A DNA stretch of 64,000 nucleotides from Diphasiastrum complanatum (taxonomy: Eukaryota > Streptophyta > Lycopodiopsida > Lycopodiales > Lycopodiaceae), in NCBI GenBank assembly GCA_029204225.1, contig CM055092.1:77741662-77805661 (forward strand), in the 5' to 3' direction. Positions 31,980-43,207 of this stretch are shown here, piece after piece (position 1 is the stretch's first letter; every line of letters starts with the position of its first letter). A model generated the notes under the pieces. It made no database searches, had not been told where the DNA came from, and saw only the letters and a program-made list of their open reading frames with translations. The position numbers were made by a program, and so were the translations under genes.

Positions 31980-32202
31980 CCGTCACCTTGGCCTCCTTGC
32001 TTTGGTTCTCCTTGGATAGATTGGTCTTCTTTTTGTAGCATCTTGAGAAAATATATCCTCCCTTGCCACAAAGGTTGCACTTAGGATCCTTTCTTTCCTT
32101 CAATAGGATGTCACCTATTGATGCCATGTGAATAAAAACCTGTGATATGATTCTACAAGTGTAATTTGTGACTTTCAACAGACTAGATTTGAACATCTCC
32201 AA
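31980..32202 (-). pseudogene. Zinc-knuckle ORF, copy 3, truncated
   Basis: Only the N-terminal 70 or so codons remain, including CNLCGKGGYIFSRC. It is replaced after KEAKVT by unrelated sequence. Confidence 0.75.
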
Positions 32203-33280
32203 TAATCTAGAATGATCTACAAAAGATCTAGCTCACAAACCTAAGAATCAATCTTCACACTAATGACTAGTCACTTGGAAACTTTGCTTTGATCATTAAG
32301 ACAAAAGCACACAATCTTTGAATCAAATCACAAAAGAAATCAGATCCAATCTCCTATTGGACTCATCAAATACCAATGACTCTTTCTTTTGAAAGTTGAA
32401 ATGGATATGAAAAGATTTGACACCTAGTTTTTACTTTTCACTTGACTAGTTTTCTCAACACTTGGGATTCTTGAACAAAAGATGGATTTTGTTTCAAACA
32501 CATGAAAATCAAACTTAATCACTTCTTTTGGACTCACTCTTGACCCAAATAATCTCACACTTGAGATTTAGAATGAATTTGATTTGATTTGACAACAAAC
32601 TATACCACCAAATTTTCACAAGGCTTAAAAAATTAGACAACTAGAGATTCACAAAGATCTCAACCATGCATGAATACTCAAATATGGACTCCTCCTCATT
32701 CTAGACATCCAATGGGATCTCAAATTGACCCTCACACTCTCACAAAGAAAGTTGAATAGAACTAATTTGAGTTTCATACATACTATGTCAATTTTTGCTC
32801 AATAAATTGATTCAATCACCCCTATTGGATTCCACCAATTACTCTACCTCTTAAGACTTGGAATGAAATTCAAAATCAAAAGTTGTGATTTTTCTCACTA
32901 AGATATTTTGTTTCAAAGAGCTAATGCCACTTAGAAAGATTTGATCACCTAGGAGAAGACAAAATCTCCACCAATAACAACACAAAATGAGCTTCTAGAT
33001 CTTGCCCTCTACAAAGGAAGGAACTCTTAGAAAATTGGATCTCTCTCTACACATTTGCCATAGACACCTTAATGACTCTTTTCAAACCTTACAATCACTC
33101 AAACAAATTGAGTAGGGTTGAACAATGTGACTTGGATCTCAATCTCTTTTCTAGAACTCTCAATTTAAGCCAATCTATGTCAAATTCTATAAAAGATTTG
33201 CATAGATGCTCTATCAAATCCAACTCGCTACACAAAATTTGACTAGTTTCCAAAAACTGCTAATTTTGGCTCTATCTTAT
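32203..33280 (-). other. Untranslated internal region, copy 3
   Basis: Same as 1,563-2,640 and non-coding. Confidence 0.6.
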
Positions 33281-34007
33281 GATCCACCGACCAAGCGGGT
33301 GGTAGTCCATAAGGTAGCTGCTTCGGAAAAACTTCACTAAACTCTTGCTTTAAATCTTGCAAAAGCTGTTGTTCCTGATGCGAATTTTCGGTGTTAAAGC
33401 AACACATTCACATCCCCAACATCACAATGCATACGAGATTTCAAAAGCAAGTGAAAGAGTTCATACTCAGAATCATGAAGTTTCTCAATTAATTCAGCCG
33501 AGGAAATCATCGGTGATGGAAGTACATCGGTCTCTCCAGAAATAGAGACAATCTGATCAAACTTATCTTTAAATACCATAGAATGATTTTTAAATCTATC
33601 TCTAAAGAGTCTGATTTGCCAAAAAACCATTCATAGCCCAAAATGACATCAGTCCGGTCTAAATTCACGACATGGAAATCCAACGGCTCAACATAGTCTT
33701 GCATCCGAAGCTCTAAGTTCAAGACTTTGACATCCCAAATATCAGTGTCCGACCCTGAGGCAAGACGGACCACGTAACGGTGATCACTGGCCATGGTGGG
33801 CACTCGGAGCTTCTGCACAAGTCGAGCATTCAAAAATTTGTAAGTACTACTTGAATCAAATAGCACATTCAAGTCTTTTCCTAAAATATTGCCTCTCACA
33901 CGAAACAATTCATTAGGCTTGAAAGAGAGTGCACTAAAGTTACAAGTACAGTCACAATTATTTAACAAATTGACTTCCAATTTACCTGCCAAAAAATCCA
34001 TAGTCAT
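33281..34007 (-). pseudogene. Ty3/gypsy protease and linker, copy 3
   Basis: Retropepsin-like domain with LFDSSST at the active site (D-S-S, Gly lost) and ILGYEWF intact. The linker keeps CAG where copy 1 has TAG. Copies 1 and 2 read D-S-T here, so the active site differs between copies but is dead in all. Confidence 0.82.
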
Positions 34008-34986
34008 AAAACTTGACGACTTTGCTTTTCGTTCGGGGACTGTTTGGCATGGTGGTCGGGTTTATTGCAGAGAAAACACAGATTCTGTTTAAGCGCCGCC
34101 AACCGTGCTTTGTCTTTCACCACCAATTTTTTCCTATTCTTTTTTTTCATTGACTGTTGGTATGCTTCTGCTTCCAGCTCATCAAAAAGCTGCTTCTTAC
34201 GCTTGTTAGGTTTTTCTTGCTTGGGTTTCGGGGCCGTTTGGCCGTGCACGCTTTTCTGTGATGCAACAACTATACTATCATAGGCTTTCGCCACACGGAT
34301 AGCATCCTGTAGTGAGTTGAGGATATTTCGTTTGCATTCATTTTGATAGTCAGCTGGCAGTCCGACAATAAATTGCCACTGTGCTAACTTACGATCAAAA
34401 AGTGGCACCTTGGCCAAAGAGTCCAAGAACTCTTGGACATAACCATCCAGTTCTCGGCTGCCCATTTTGCAGTTGATAAATTGAATATACAGCTCGGAAT
34501 CGTCTATTGTGACAAAAGCTTTCCGGAATTCCGTCAGGAATCTAGCCCAAGTCATCGGTTTTGTGGAAAGTTCCCTCCACCACGAAGAGGCTTTACCTTC
34601 CTGAAACAATAGAACCGATGATATTCTTTATCCTCTAGGATGTTGTGCAAGCTAAAATAGCTTGTCCAACGGTTTATCCAATCTTCAACAACTTCCGGAC
34701 ATTTAAACTTTTTATCACCAGAAAATATTTTCGGTTGCTAGCCGAAGTTGTTAGAGTTAATAGCTTGCAGTTGATTAAATAGATTTTGCATTTGTTTATC
34801 CCGTTGTTTATTGCTCTGATGAAGTTCTAAAACTGCCTTGCCTAAGGTTTGCAACAATTTTTTTGAGTCTAGGGTGTCATCACTGCTGGGTGAGACTGGC
34901 TGAATTTCCGTATTTTTCCCATCACTTCCAAGTGATGCCGGGTGAATCTCGGTAGCAACCCACTCCAAAATTTCATCAGTGTCCAT
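34004..34986 (-). pseudogene. Ty3/gypsy Gag, near full length, broken twice
   Basis: The C-terminal half (34,004-34,609) starts FQEGKASSWWREL and carries the Gag domain and degenerate knuckle. A frameshift near 34,612 separates it from a middle block (FSGDKKFKCPEVVEDWINRW). A TAG near 34,738 separates this from the N-terminal MDTDEILEWVATEIHP block with its Gln/Asn-rich coiled stretch. Together these show what copies 1 and 2 have lost. Confidence 0.82.
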
Positions 34987-36069
34987 TTGCTTGCCAACTG
35001 AAAATAAAATAATAATTTCGTTCAGTTAACACATTCATTACGGATATAATAATTGCTAAATTAAGCAATGTCTACAAAAAATCTAATTTTTTAGACCATA
35101 CGTGCTTTCATTTACCAATTATACCAATGATTTTTCAAATGGATCATTTACGCAATAAAATTGGAATTAACTATCAATGCATCAAAAAAAAATTTAACAA
35201 CTGTTAACTCAAACAATTAACTGCAAAAATTAATTATCAGTTTCTTAAAACTGAAAAACACCTTCGGTCAAGAAATTTACAAGCTAAAAACTCAAAATGT
35301 AAAAATTGACCCAAACTCCCCCCTCCAAACCAACCCCACCTACCATTTACATGGCCCACTTAAGTTTCAAAAAAAGTAACTTAAGTGTCATGGCCACCTA
35401 CCCCCCCCTCCCCTCCAACCATTTACAACTCCCTCACCTCAGGCCAGCACACAGCCTCCCTTTTCGTGCAAATCGGGGCAGTTCAATATCCAACTCGCGG
35501 TATTCCTCTCAACAGATCAGAAGAGAAAGGAATCTGGGCGCGCGCGCGAGAGAGAGAGAGAGAGAGTTGGAAAATGAAGCAGAAGTCTGTACTTTCACAG
35601 AGAGTAGCCATGCAATCCTGTCAAACATCACCAACCCTCAACAGACAACAGATTACAGTACTTTTGCTTCTATTCCAGCCTATTCCACCATTTTAAAACC
35701 AAAGCGGCTTCCAAACAGGCAATAGACAACATTCAAAATACAATAACCGTTTTTTGAGAAACTGTAGGAAAAAATCCAGCCAACCAATAAAGTAACCTGT
35801 TGCTTTCATAAAGATGCTATCCACAGAGTAATCGGCAACAACAGAATTGACATGGAATTCCTTCCAAAAAACCAATTTGAAAAGCATAAAAATGAACCAA
35901 TTGTGAGGCTGGTAGTGCACTTATCACACAATCGATTGCAATTCAAAAATTATTTCCAACAGGAAGAAAATTCCACAATTCCACCGTTTTGTTGCTTACT
36001 CCGTCGGATTCTCAAGAAAACGTTGAGATTTCCACTTAACACGTTCAATGGTAAATCCTGCTTAGACTG
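34987..36069 (-). other. Leader of the gypsy element
   Basis: Non-coding stretch between the gag start and the primer site. It contains a C-rich patch at about 35,395-35,415 and a (GC)n(GA)n microsatellite at about 35,538-35,567. Confidence 0.6.
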
Positions 36070-36081
36070 GCTCTGATACCA
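36070..36081 (-). promoter_or_regulatory. Primer-binding site, initiator-Met tRNA
   Basis: GCTCTGATACCA on the plus strand, the complement of TGGTATCAGAGC. It sets the element's orientation as minus, with its LTR to the right. Confidence 0.88.
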
Positions 36082-36575
36082 ATATAAACTCCTTACAACA
36101 GGATTCTAGTCTAAGCATACCATACAAAGCAACAACACATGGGAACCGATGGAGGTTAAACCAACCTAACCAAACCTAGATCGTACGGATCTAGCCCCCA
36201 AGCTATGGATCAATCAAAGTCATGGAAAGAGGAGTCACACTAGCAGCATGTAGGTACTCATCACAAATCAAGCATACACTAGTGAGAGCCCAGCAGGTAT
36301 ACTTATACCCTCCAAGGCCCATGCACCACTAGTAGTGCACTGTGACACATCACTGGACACCTCTGTAGCCTATCTGGGCCACATCATCCAGTTCCCTAAT
36401 GACTCACTGATAGACCCATATCAACTCCACCACCATGTGTTTAGGCCTACAACCATTTATTATGACCATGTACACATAAGGGCCCCAATTCCTTTATAGC
36501 CACAATTAACTTACGGGTTGTTGGTCTACCGGTCCCTAGCGTGGACACGCTACCCAAGACCAGTCATGGGCATGA
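36082..36575 (-). mobile_element. Gypsy 5' LTR
   Basis: Non-coding block between the primer site and an unrelated gypsy pol relic. The outer edge near GCATGACAT (about 36,575) is an estimate. Its AACCAACCTAACCAAACCTAGATC block resembles 63,960-63,990, next to another primer site. Confidence 0.55.
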
Positions 36576-37920
36576 CATCCTATGTATACCAAGGTGTCCC
36601 GCGCTGGGGCTATCGTGGCACTTGTGCAGGATTTGGGCCCTTATGTCCACGATATCTGGCACACAAACTTTCCCTCTACGGAACAGTAAGCCATTCCGAA
36701 TGGAATAATCATCAACTATCTTCTCTTCGCAATATTTCTTGGAATTCTGCTTTCCAAGATTATTTCTCAAAATAGAGCTTCCTACCAGGACTTCTTGCTA
36801 AAAACGACCAAAAAACTCATCAGTCCGACAAAGATCTCGTAGATAAAGATACAATTCGGATTGGAACTCAGCAAAGCATAACTGATTTACCTCTCCAATC
36901 TGGCTCAAAGCATCAGCAACACAATTCGACCTTGACGATATTTAATGTCAAATTTGAATTCCTAAATGAGTTTCGACCAACAGGCCTTACAACCCCTAAG
37001 GTCTGAGGCATCACATATATACTTAAGAGACTCATGATATGTCATAACCATGAATTTAGATCCATACAAATAATGTCTCCAGATCTTTAACGCATGGATG
37101 ACAACAAAAAGTTCCTTCTCATAAGTAGAATATCAACTTTGAACTGGGTCCAACTTCTTGCTTTCAAAAGCCATAGGTCTACCATCCTGGGAAAGGACTG
37201 CACCCACCGCATAGTCACTAGCGTCCATCTTCAAAGCCTCAATTCTTTGATTAAGTTCATCGGTCCAAACAACAGGTGGACTGATTTTCAAACGTCTGTC
37301 GGCGTTATTCTTATTACTCTTTTTAGTTTTTCTTTTGGCTTTCTTGACTCCTCTTAAGAAGATTCGTTAAAGGCAATGCAATTAAGGCATTATTTTTTAA
37401 GAATTTATGGAAAAACCCTGTGAAGCCCAAAAAAGATTTTACTTCCCTAATGTTTTTCATGATAGGCCAATCACAAATTTTCTGGACCTTATCGTAGTCG
37501 ATTATAAGACCTTGATCAAAAACGATATGTCCCAAGTACTTGAGTCTTGTTTGAAAGAACTCACACTTAGATTCCTTAGCATAAAACTTTGCCTGCCTTA
37601 GATTATCTAAGACTGTATGCAAATGCACCTTGTGCTCCTCAAGAGTCTTATTGTAAATCAGCATGTCATCTAAAAATACCACAAGAAACTTCCCTAGATA
37701 TGGACGAAGAATATTGTTCATCATAAAGGGTAAAACTACAAATTCGTAATGGCCATACCTAGAACAAAAACCAGGTTTGAAAACATCCCCCTCGTGTATT
37801 CTAATTTGATGGTATCCCAACCATTTTATTAAGCTTTTTATAATCGACACAAAGACGAATACCGCCGTCTTTCTTACCGGTTGTAGTGGGTTTCTTCCTT
37901 GCCTATCCTCAACCCAAGGT
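36576..37920 (-). pseudogene. Ty3/gypsy pol relic: RT, RNase H, integrase start
   Basis: RT at 37,323-37,850: GYHQIRIHEGDVFKPGF, GHYEFVVLPF, then a deletion of the thumb motif, LVVFLDDMLIYN with the catalytic DD, and VKSFLGFTGFFHKF. RNase H pieces follow at 36,880-37,180 (KELFVVIHALKIWRHYL, HESLKYI). The integrase zinc-binding start is at 36,576-36,770 (YSIRNGLLFRRGKVCVPD, CHDSPSAGHLGIHR). The integrase core is absent: an LTR abuts at 36,575. Multiple stops, dead. Confidence 0.85.
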
Positions 37921-38584
37921 AGTTGTTATTTTAACAATATGTGGGTCAGATTTCTAGTTAACAGTACTGAAATTTACAAGGACTTGAGAAATAACAAAGA
38001 CTCAAAAAATATACACTGACTCGGAAAATTACGGATTTTCCGAGTTGATCTTGTATAGAAAAATCCTAAATTTTGAATATTGAAAAATTAAGTATGGGTC
38101 AGATTTATACACAGGGTCGGATCTATACAAAGGGTCAGATTTATTAGACTCGATCCGATTTGATTCAGGGTCAAAGACGCCTAGATATTTTCTGCATCGA
38201 TCCAATCCGATTCGGGGTCGAAAAATCTCTCTTTGATGGGATTAACATTGGGTCGAAAGATAGGCTTGGGTCAAAAAAATTTGATCCTGAATTTTTTGAT
38301 CTTCTGTACAAAACTTTGAGCCTCCTTCCTTCCTTCTTTTTGTTGTTTTCAAAAATAGATTTAAACAAGAATTTTTCAGGATGCTCATTACCTAATGGAA
38401 TTGGGCTTGAGCATAGAATTCAACTCTCCCCTTAATGTGGGATCCGATGAGGTTCTGACTTATTTTTCGAGTCAATATCGAATTTTGAGAGTTCAACCCT
38501 TGGGTCGGATTTTGCTGTAGCTTTTCCCTTGTGGTCAAAAAATTGGTCTTCCACAAAAATGATGTCTCTACATGTGTATCCTTT
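37921..38584. other. No gene seen
   Basis: Repeated GGGTCAGAT / GGGTCGGAT motifs at 38,090-38,290. Possibly LTR remnants of the copia relic that follows. Confidence 0.45.
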
Positions 38585-40010
38585 TTTAGTGTCCAAATTG
38601 TAGAGTTTGCATGCCTTCAGATATGAGGAATAGCCAATGAAAATCGATCTACTGTTGTTTTGACCTTTGGATCAGAATTTGACTGTTCGACTCTGAGGTC
38701 GAATTTTTGTTGTTTGATCTTTGGGCCAAATTTTTTTGTAAATTAGCAGAGATCTTACTGGAAGCACTGCATCCAAACACTCTAATATTTGTGAGTGATG
38801 GCTTCGATCCTGTCAATACCTTATAAGGTGTCTTGCGATTCAGAGCCTCTGAAATGGATCGATTCTTTGTAAATAGGCTACTATAGTAACAGCTTCTACC
38901 CAAAACGTTTTTGGAAGAGAGGCATGGGCCAGCATGCTTTTGGCACTCTTAATGAGTGACCGAAGCTTCCATTTAGCTACATTATTGGACTGAGGTGAGC
39001 TTGGTTGTAAAATGTTGTTGTATTTCGGTTGCCTTTAGAAGTCTTTGAATTTGTTGGAGATAAATACTCCCCCTGCATCAGAGCGTAGAGCTTTGATTCT
39101 TCTCTGGGTTGATTTTCTAATGATGCCTTGAATTGAATGAAGAACTTGAGAGTATCGGTTTTGTTCTTAAGAAGATATGTTGCAGTCCTCCGAGAGAAGT
39201 CATCAATAATAGTCAGAATGTAGACAACTCCCCCGTGGAAATAGTCTCCATAGAACCACAAATGTCTATGTGTACAAGATCTAACAAATCTTTAGAAGAA
39301 CATACTGAATCTGAAATGATTGAACTTCTAACATGCTTGCTAGAAATACAGCTTTTACATGGAGCATCGGATTTACTAATGGAAGGAAAATCTTGCACGA
39401 AATCCTGATTTGACATTTGCTAAATACAATTGGAATTTAAATGGCCTAATTAATCTATACTGCCAAAGCATATTAGATGATTCAAAAGTAGTTGTATATA
39501 GAGCTTGACAACTAGAAGAATTATAGTGGTTGAGTTTGTAGAGGTTGTCACTTCTTCTCCCAAAAGCTAAAACTTTCCGAGACGTCAAAAATGGTGCAGC
39601 CATGTGTGTCAAATTCGACCTTCCGACCCAAATCTGTGATTCTGCTAATTGAGAGTAGACTTTTGGTAATGTTCAGAATATGTTAAACATTTGACAACCT
39701 AACATCACCATTTTGGAACTCAACTATTCCTTCACCTTCAATGGAGTGGGATGAGTTGTCTCCAAGTTGCACACCTCTAGAATGAGTGAAGGGCTTGTAG
39801 CTATATCCTACAGATTTTTGACCTTGGTCAAGAAGGCAACTTCATCTTCCTCTTCATGCTGGATCGAGTAATTGGTTGAGGCAGCATTTGCTTGTTGTTG
39901 GACTTGCAGCTTCTTTTCATTGTTGTACTTGAGTGTTCTGCAGTCCTTGATGAGATGACCAGTCCTCTTACAGTATTTGCAGAACAAGTTATGCTTTTGC
40001 TAGAATTATG
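38585..40010 (-). pseudogene. Copia gag-protease-integrase relic
   Basis: Reading right to left: a canonical CCHC knuckle CKYCKRTGHLIKDC at about 39,935-39,980, degenerate protease sequence, a GAG-pre-integrase remnant (SNMLWQYRLI), PCKSCISSKH, LVHIDICG, YILTIIDDFSRRT, a broken Glu region, and the integrase C-terminal TPYKVLTGSKPSLTNIRVFG at 38,780-38,850. Frameshifts and stops break it throughout. RT is absent. Confidence 0.82.
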
Positions 40011-40224
40011 AAGAAAAATTCAAATTTGACCCTGAGCAAGAACTTGACCATGAATTAAAATTCGACCTAGAGTCAAAATTTGACCCAGACTGCAAGTTGC
40101 TCTTTCTGTCAAAATAATCTGACTTTGGAGATTTCTTTGATCTGGACTTCTGATTTTTTGTATATAGTGTGAGAGATTTCAACAAGTTTAGTCATATTTT
40201 GGTAAATTGTCAATATGAGGCCAA

Positions 40225-40749
40225 AACTCATTTTATAAGAACCACCAAGTGAAGATCTTCAAGATTCCAATCACATGCAAACCAAAAGGAGACCTGTGGA
40301 GGATGAACCACCCAACCAATATGGAGAGGCTAGTCAATACCCTAACCAATCCACCCCTAAACCACAGTGAAGAACACAAGAGAGGAGAGGAAAAACTGGC
40401 TCAAGAATCACAATTCACAATAGGAGGATGGGCAAGTTTCCAATAGACTTATTCTCATCAAGAGAGAGAGAATATTTTCTTTAGGATTCCCATACAATCT
40501 GAATTGAACTATTGACCTCCTATTCTTGTATTAAAGCAGTCTTCACCATGCATGTGCTCCTATGTCCAATTATAGGTCTGGGCTCTCATATGATTATTAA
40601 TTATTTAATATGACCACGTCTGACCCTGATGTAACATAATAATAACCATATACAACTGGAGTGACTGGCTATCCACGTCAGGAATTATTCCGATTTCCTT
40701 GTATAGGACATGGACATAACATTCTTCTCCTCTTAGACCATTTCTACCT
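40225..40749 (-). mobile_element. Probable 3' LTR of a chromovirus
   Basis: Non-coding stretch immediately downstream, on the minus strand, of the chromodomain reading frame. It has CTAACCAATCC-type blocks like the gypsy LTRs at 36.1 and 63.96 kb. Termini are not resolved. Confidence 0.45.
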
Positions 40750-41373
40750 CTAGAAATGAAAAGTAGGAAAATTCTTCTTTATGCTTTCCCATGAATCATC
40801 ATCCTCAGTCCGTCCCTTCCATCTGATCAAGCACTCAGAGATAGAATGATTTCTCAATTGTTTATCTTTGGTTCTGAGTACCTTTTCAGATTCCAAAGGA
40901 ACACTAAGTGATGAGTTCTCCAAATGGGTAAGATTTTCCTCTGAACCAACTACTTCACCTTCGTGTGAACTTAATTTTAATTGGCTTACATGAAACATAG
41001 GGTGAGCTGTAGTCTTGTTTTGAAGATCTAGTTCGTAAGCTAAAGAACCAATTTTCTTTATAATCCGAAACGGTTCACAATATCTCGTGGATAATTTATA
41101 ATGCTTCCCTATACTCATAGTCTTAGAATCCTTAGGTATTCTAAGACATACCCAGTCATCAACTTTAAAATCTCTAAGGGACCTCTTAAGATCGGCATAG
41201 TGCTTAGCTCTATCTTGAGCACTTCGGATACAATCATGGGCCACTTGCAACATTTCACGCATATCATGCAAGAAATTTGCAACTTTCTGGATCTTAACAG
41301 ACTTTGTCTTCACATTTATCGGAGATCTAGCATTAGAGAAACTTAGAGCCCGAAGAGGGCCTTTGAAAAAGAC
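40750..41373 (-). pseudogene. Gypsy (chromovirus) integrase C-terminus with chromodomain
   Basis: About 187 codons from 41,313. First comes the integrase tail: RAKHYADLKRSLRDFKVDDWVC, YCEPFRIIKKIGSLAYELDL and HPMFHVSQLK are typical. A chromodomain follows: SECLIRWKGRTEDDDSWE, near the C-terminus. Chromodomains of such integrases recognise histone marks and target insertion into heterochromatin. The rest of pol is missing; homology ends near 41,373 beside a T-run. Confidence 0.9.
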
Positions 41374-41741
41374 GTTTTTTTTTATTTTTTATTTATTTTC
41401 GTTGCCATGTGGACCAATTGAAACCCTAAAATCAAGGTTCTACATAAAGTAGAATTTTCCAATATAAAATAAAAACTTTTAAAATATATTGTTGTTTCGT
41501 TGGGCAGCATGTGGAAATGCTATTGGTTGATGAGGCCTGCCCTTCCAGCTCATCACTGTCCGAAGAGACCCAAAAACATTGAAAATGAATATGACAGATG
41601 GTTTAGATGAGAAAATCGATGTACCATTAATGTATATGCTGAGATAAATGTTCAAGGATTCAACCGTCAGGATCACAAAAAAAACAACTGTGAGTATTGA
41701 TATTTTTGATACTTAGATTTTTGTCATTCATAAATATCTAA
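41374..41741. other. No gene seen
   Basis: Starts with a T-rich run (41,376-41,399), then AT-rich unassigned sequence ending in TCTAATAG, a possible splice acceptor before the next ORF. Confidence 0.45.
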
Positions 41742-42524
41742 TAGGAAACTTGTCAATCTGATCATTTTTCTCTTGCAAATTTATATCCATCCAACATAAA
41801 TGAATGGGAGCCAAGTGGATCTTTAGTAGGTGTGTTAGATGTTATTCACACTAATATTGAACACCTGCAATATCGAGGTAGAACTGCAAAAGATCTAGCT
41901 GATAGTGGGATCTTTTTTAATGAATCAATGTACATTCCTGATACAAAAGAAAATTTTGGACAAATAGTACCAATTCCATTACCTAGTTTTGAAACTGATG
42001 AATGGATTGCACCAAATACTACAGTTTCAGAATCATTTTGTTGCAAGATATATAATGATGTAAAAAATTCATTAAAAATGAGCACGGGATCAAAAACAGT
42101 CAGTTTGAGTTGGTTTATTTCCTTGAATATATTTGTGAATTTCTTTTCAAGTGTCAATGTACACAAAACTCCAACGATGTTTGTATGCAAAACTTTATCA
42201 GATAGTCTATTATCTGAACTTATGGATGAAGGCTGGGACAAAAGATCAGATGGAGAAATAGAATGCAAAATTAAAAAGTCTTTCATGTTCTTCCGTTATC
42301 AAATTGAAAAACAAATGTTGAGCCTATGCTTCCATTTTCAAAGAAATGAACAGAATATTAGCTTTTCAATATCTACATTCCCTTCTAAATTATACCACTC
42401 AAAAAATAACTTCGTATTGTACAAGACGAACCATGCACAACTAAAAGAGTCATTTTGTTTTACACACTGCATATATAAAATGAAAACTAGTAATATTATG
42501 ATAGAAATTTTATTTATGCTATGA
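41742..42524 (+). CDS. Unrecognised open reading frame, possibly an internal exon
   Basis: An open frame of about 260 codons with no ATG near its start. The first half looks protein-like and varied (NINEWEPSGSLVGVLDVI, ESMYIPDTKENFGQIVPIPL, FETDEWIAPNTT). The second half becomes Phe/Ser/Lys-rich like random AT-rich DNA, so coding may stop near 42,100. It matches none of the retroelement proteins here and I cannot name a family. The preceding TAATAG fits an acceptor, so one exon of a host gene or processed copy is possible. Confidence 0.3.
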
Positions 42525-43029
42525 CGATAGATTTGAACTAAAAAAGAAATATATGCATATCAGAGCAATGAAGCATGCAACAATCCAGATTAAAGCAACA
42601 AAAAGAAAAGAGCAATCCTTACTTATTTTTATATGGAATCAAATAAAATTTCGCCATAGGACTGCATTCGATAAAATATACAGCCTTCTCAAAATTGGTT
42701 TCTTTTGCCTTTATCGCTTCCATGCAAAATGGACTAACAACAAAAACTATACCATGGAAATCAAAAACTAATACTATTCTGCAAAAATGATATTTCGGCT
42801 TCTACTATTACATCTGAAATTTTTGAGGTTTTATCTTTCAGTTCGGCACAAAATTTGGGACCTAATCTGAAGCTTGTATTGAATCTGGAAGAAAAAAATC
42901 AAAAAAGTTGCCGAGAAGATCAATTTTATTAGCTAGGTAGGCTCGTATTGGTTATAATGTTCAGATACAAAATAAACTTGGGCAAGATTGTATGGAATTC
43001 TTACAAAAAGATTATGTACAAGAGCAAAA
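42525..43029. other. No gene seen
   Basis: AT-rich, without recognisable features. Confidence 0.5.
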
Positions 43030-43207
43030 AAAAAAATAGAAACAATATTTATAGATTTCTCTGTTATTTTGTCGAGCTCCTCTTGGGTAATCAACACTTT
43101 TGGTGAAGAAACCTGTTGAGGAGGTGAATGAATAACATGGGGAGGAAGGGGTGAAGATTCTTGATCTGAATCAGATTCTCCAACATCCGACTCAGAGCCT
43201 AGGATGA
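43030..43207 (-). other. Acidic frame downstream of the H3-like gene
   Basis: Directly after the H3-like frame stops (TGA at 43,208-43,210), a second frame stays open for about 90 codons. It starts ILGSESDVGESDSDQESS and is followed by a Pro/His/Ser-rich stretch. If the H3-like frame is extended by a 1-nt shift or a splice, this would be an acidic C-terminal tail. Confidence 0.3.

Larger units (their letters stand above)
31980..34586. repeat. Third, partial copy of the composite unit
   Basis: Matches 1,340-3,946 and 10,659-13,263 with few differences. It begins inside the zinc-knuckle ORF and, unlike the other two, continues past 34,586 into the rest of gypsy Gag. The junction between the untranslated stretch and the gypsy fragment is the same in all three. 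Confidence 0.93.
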
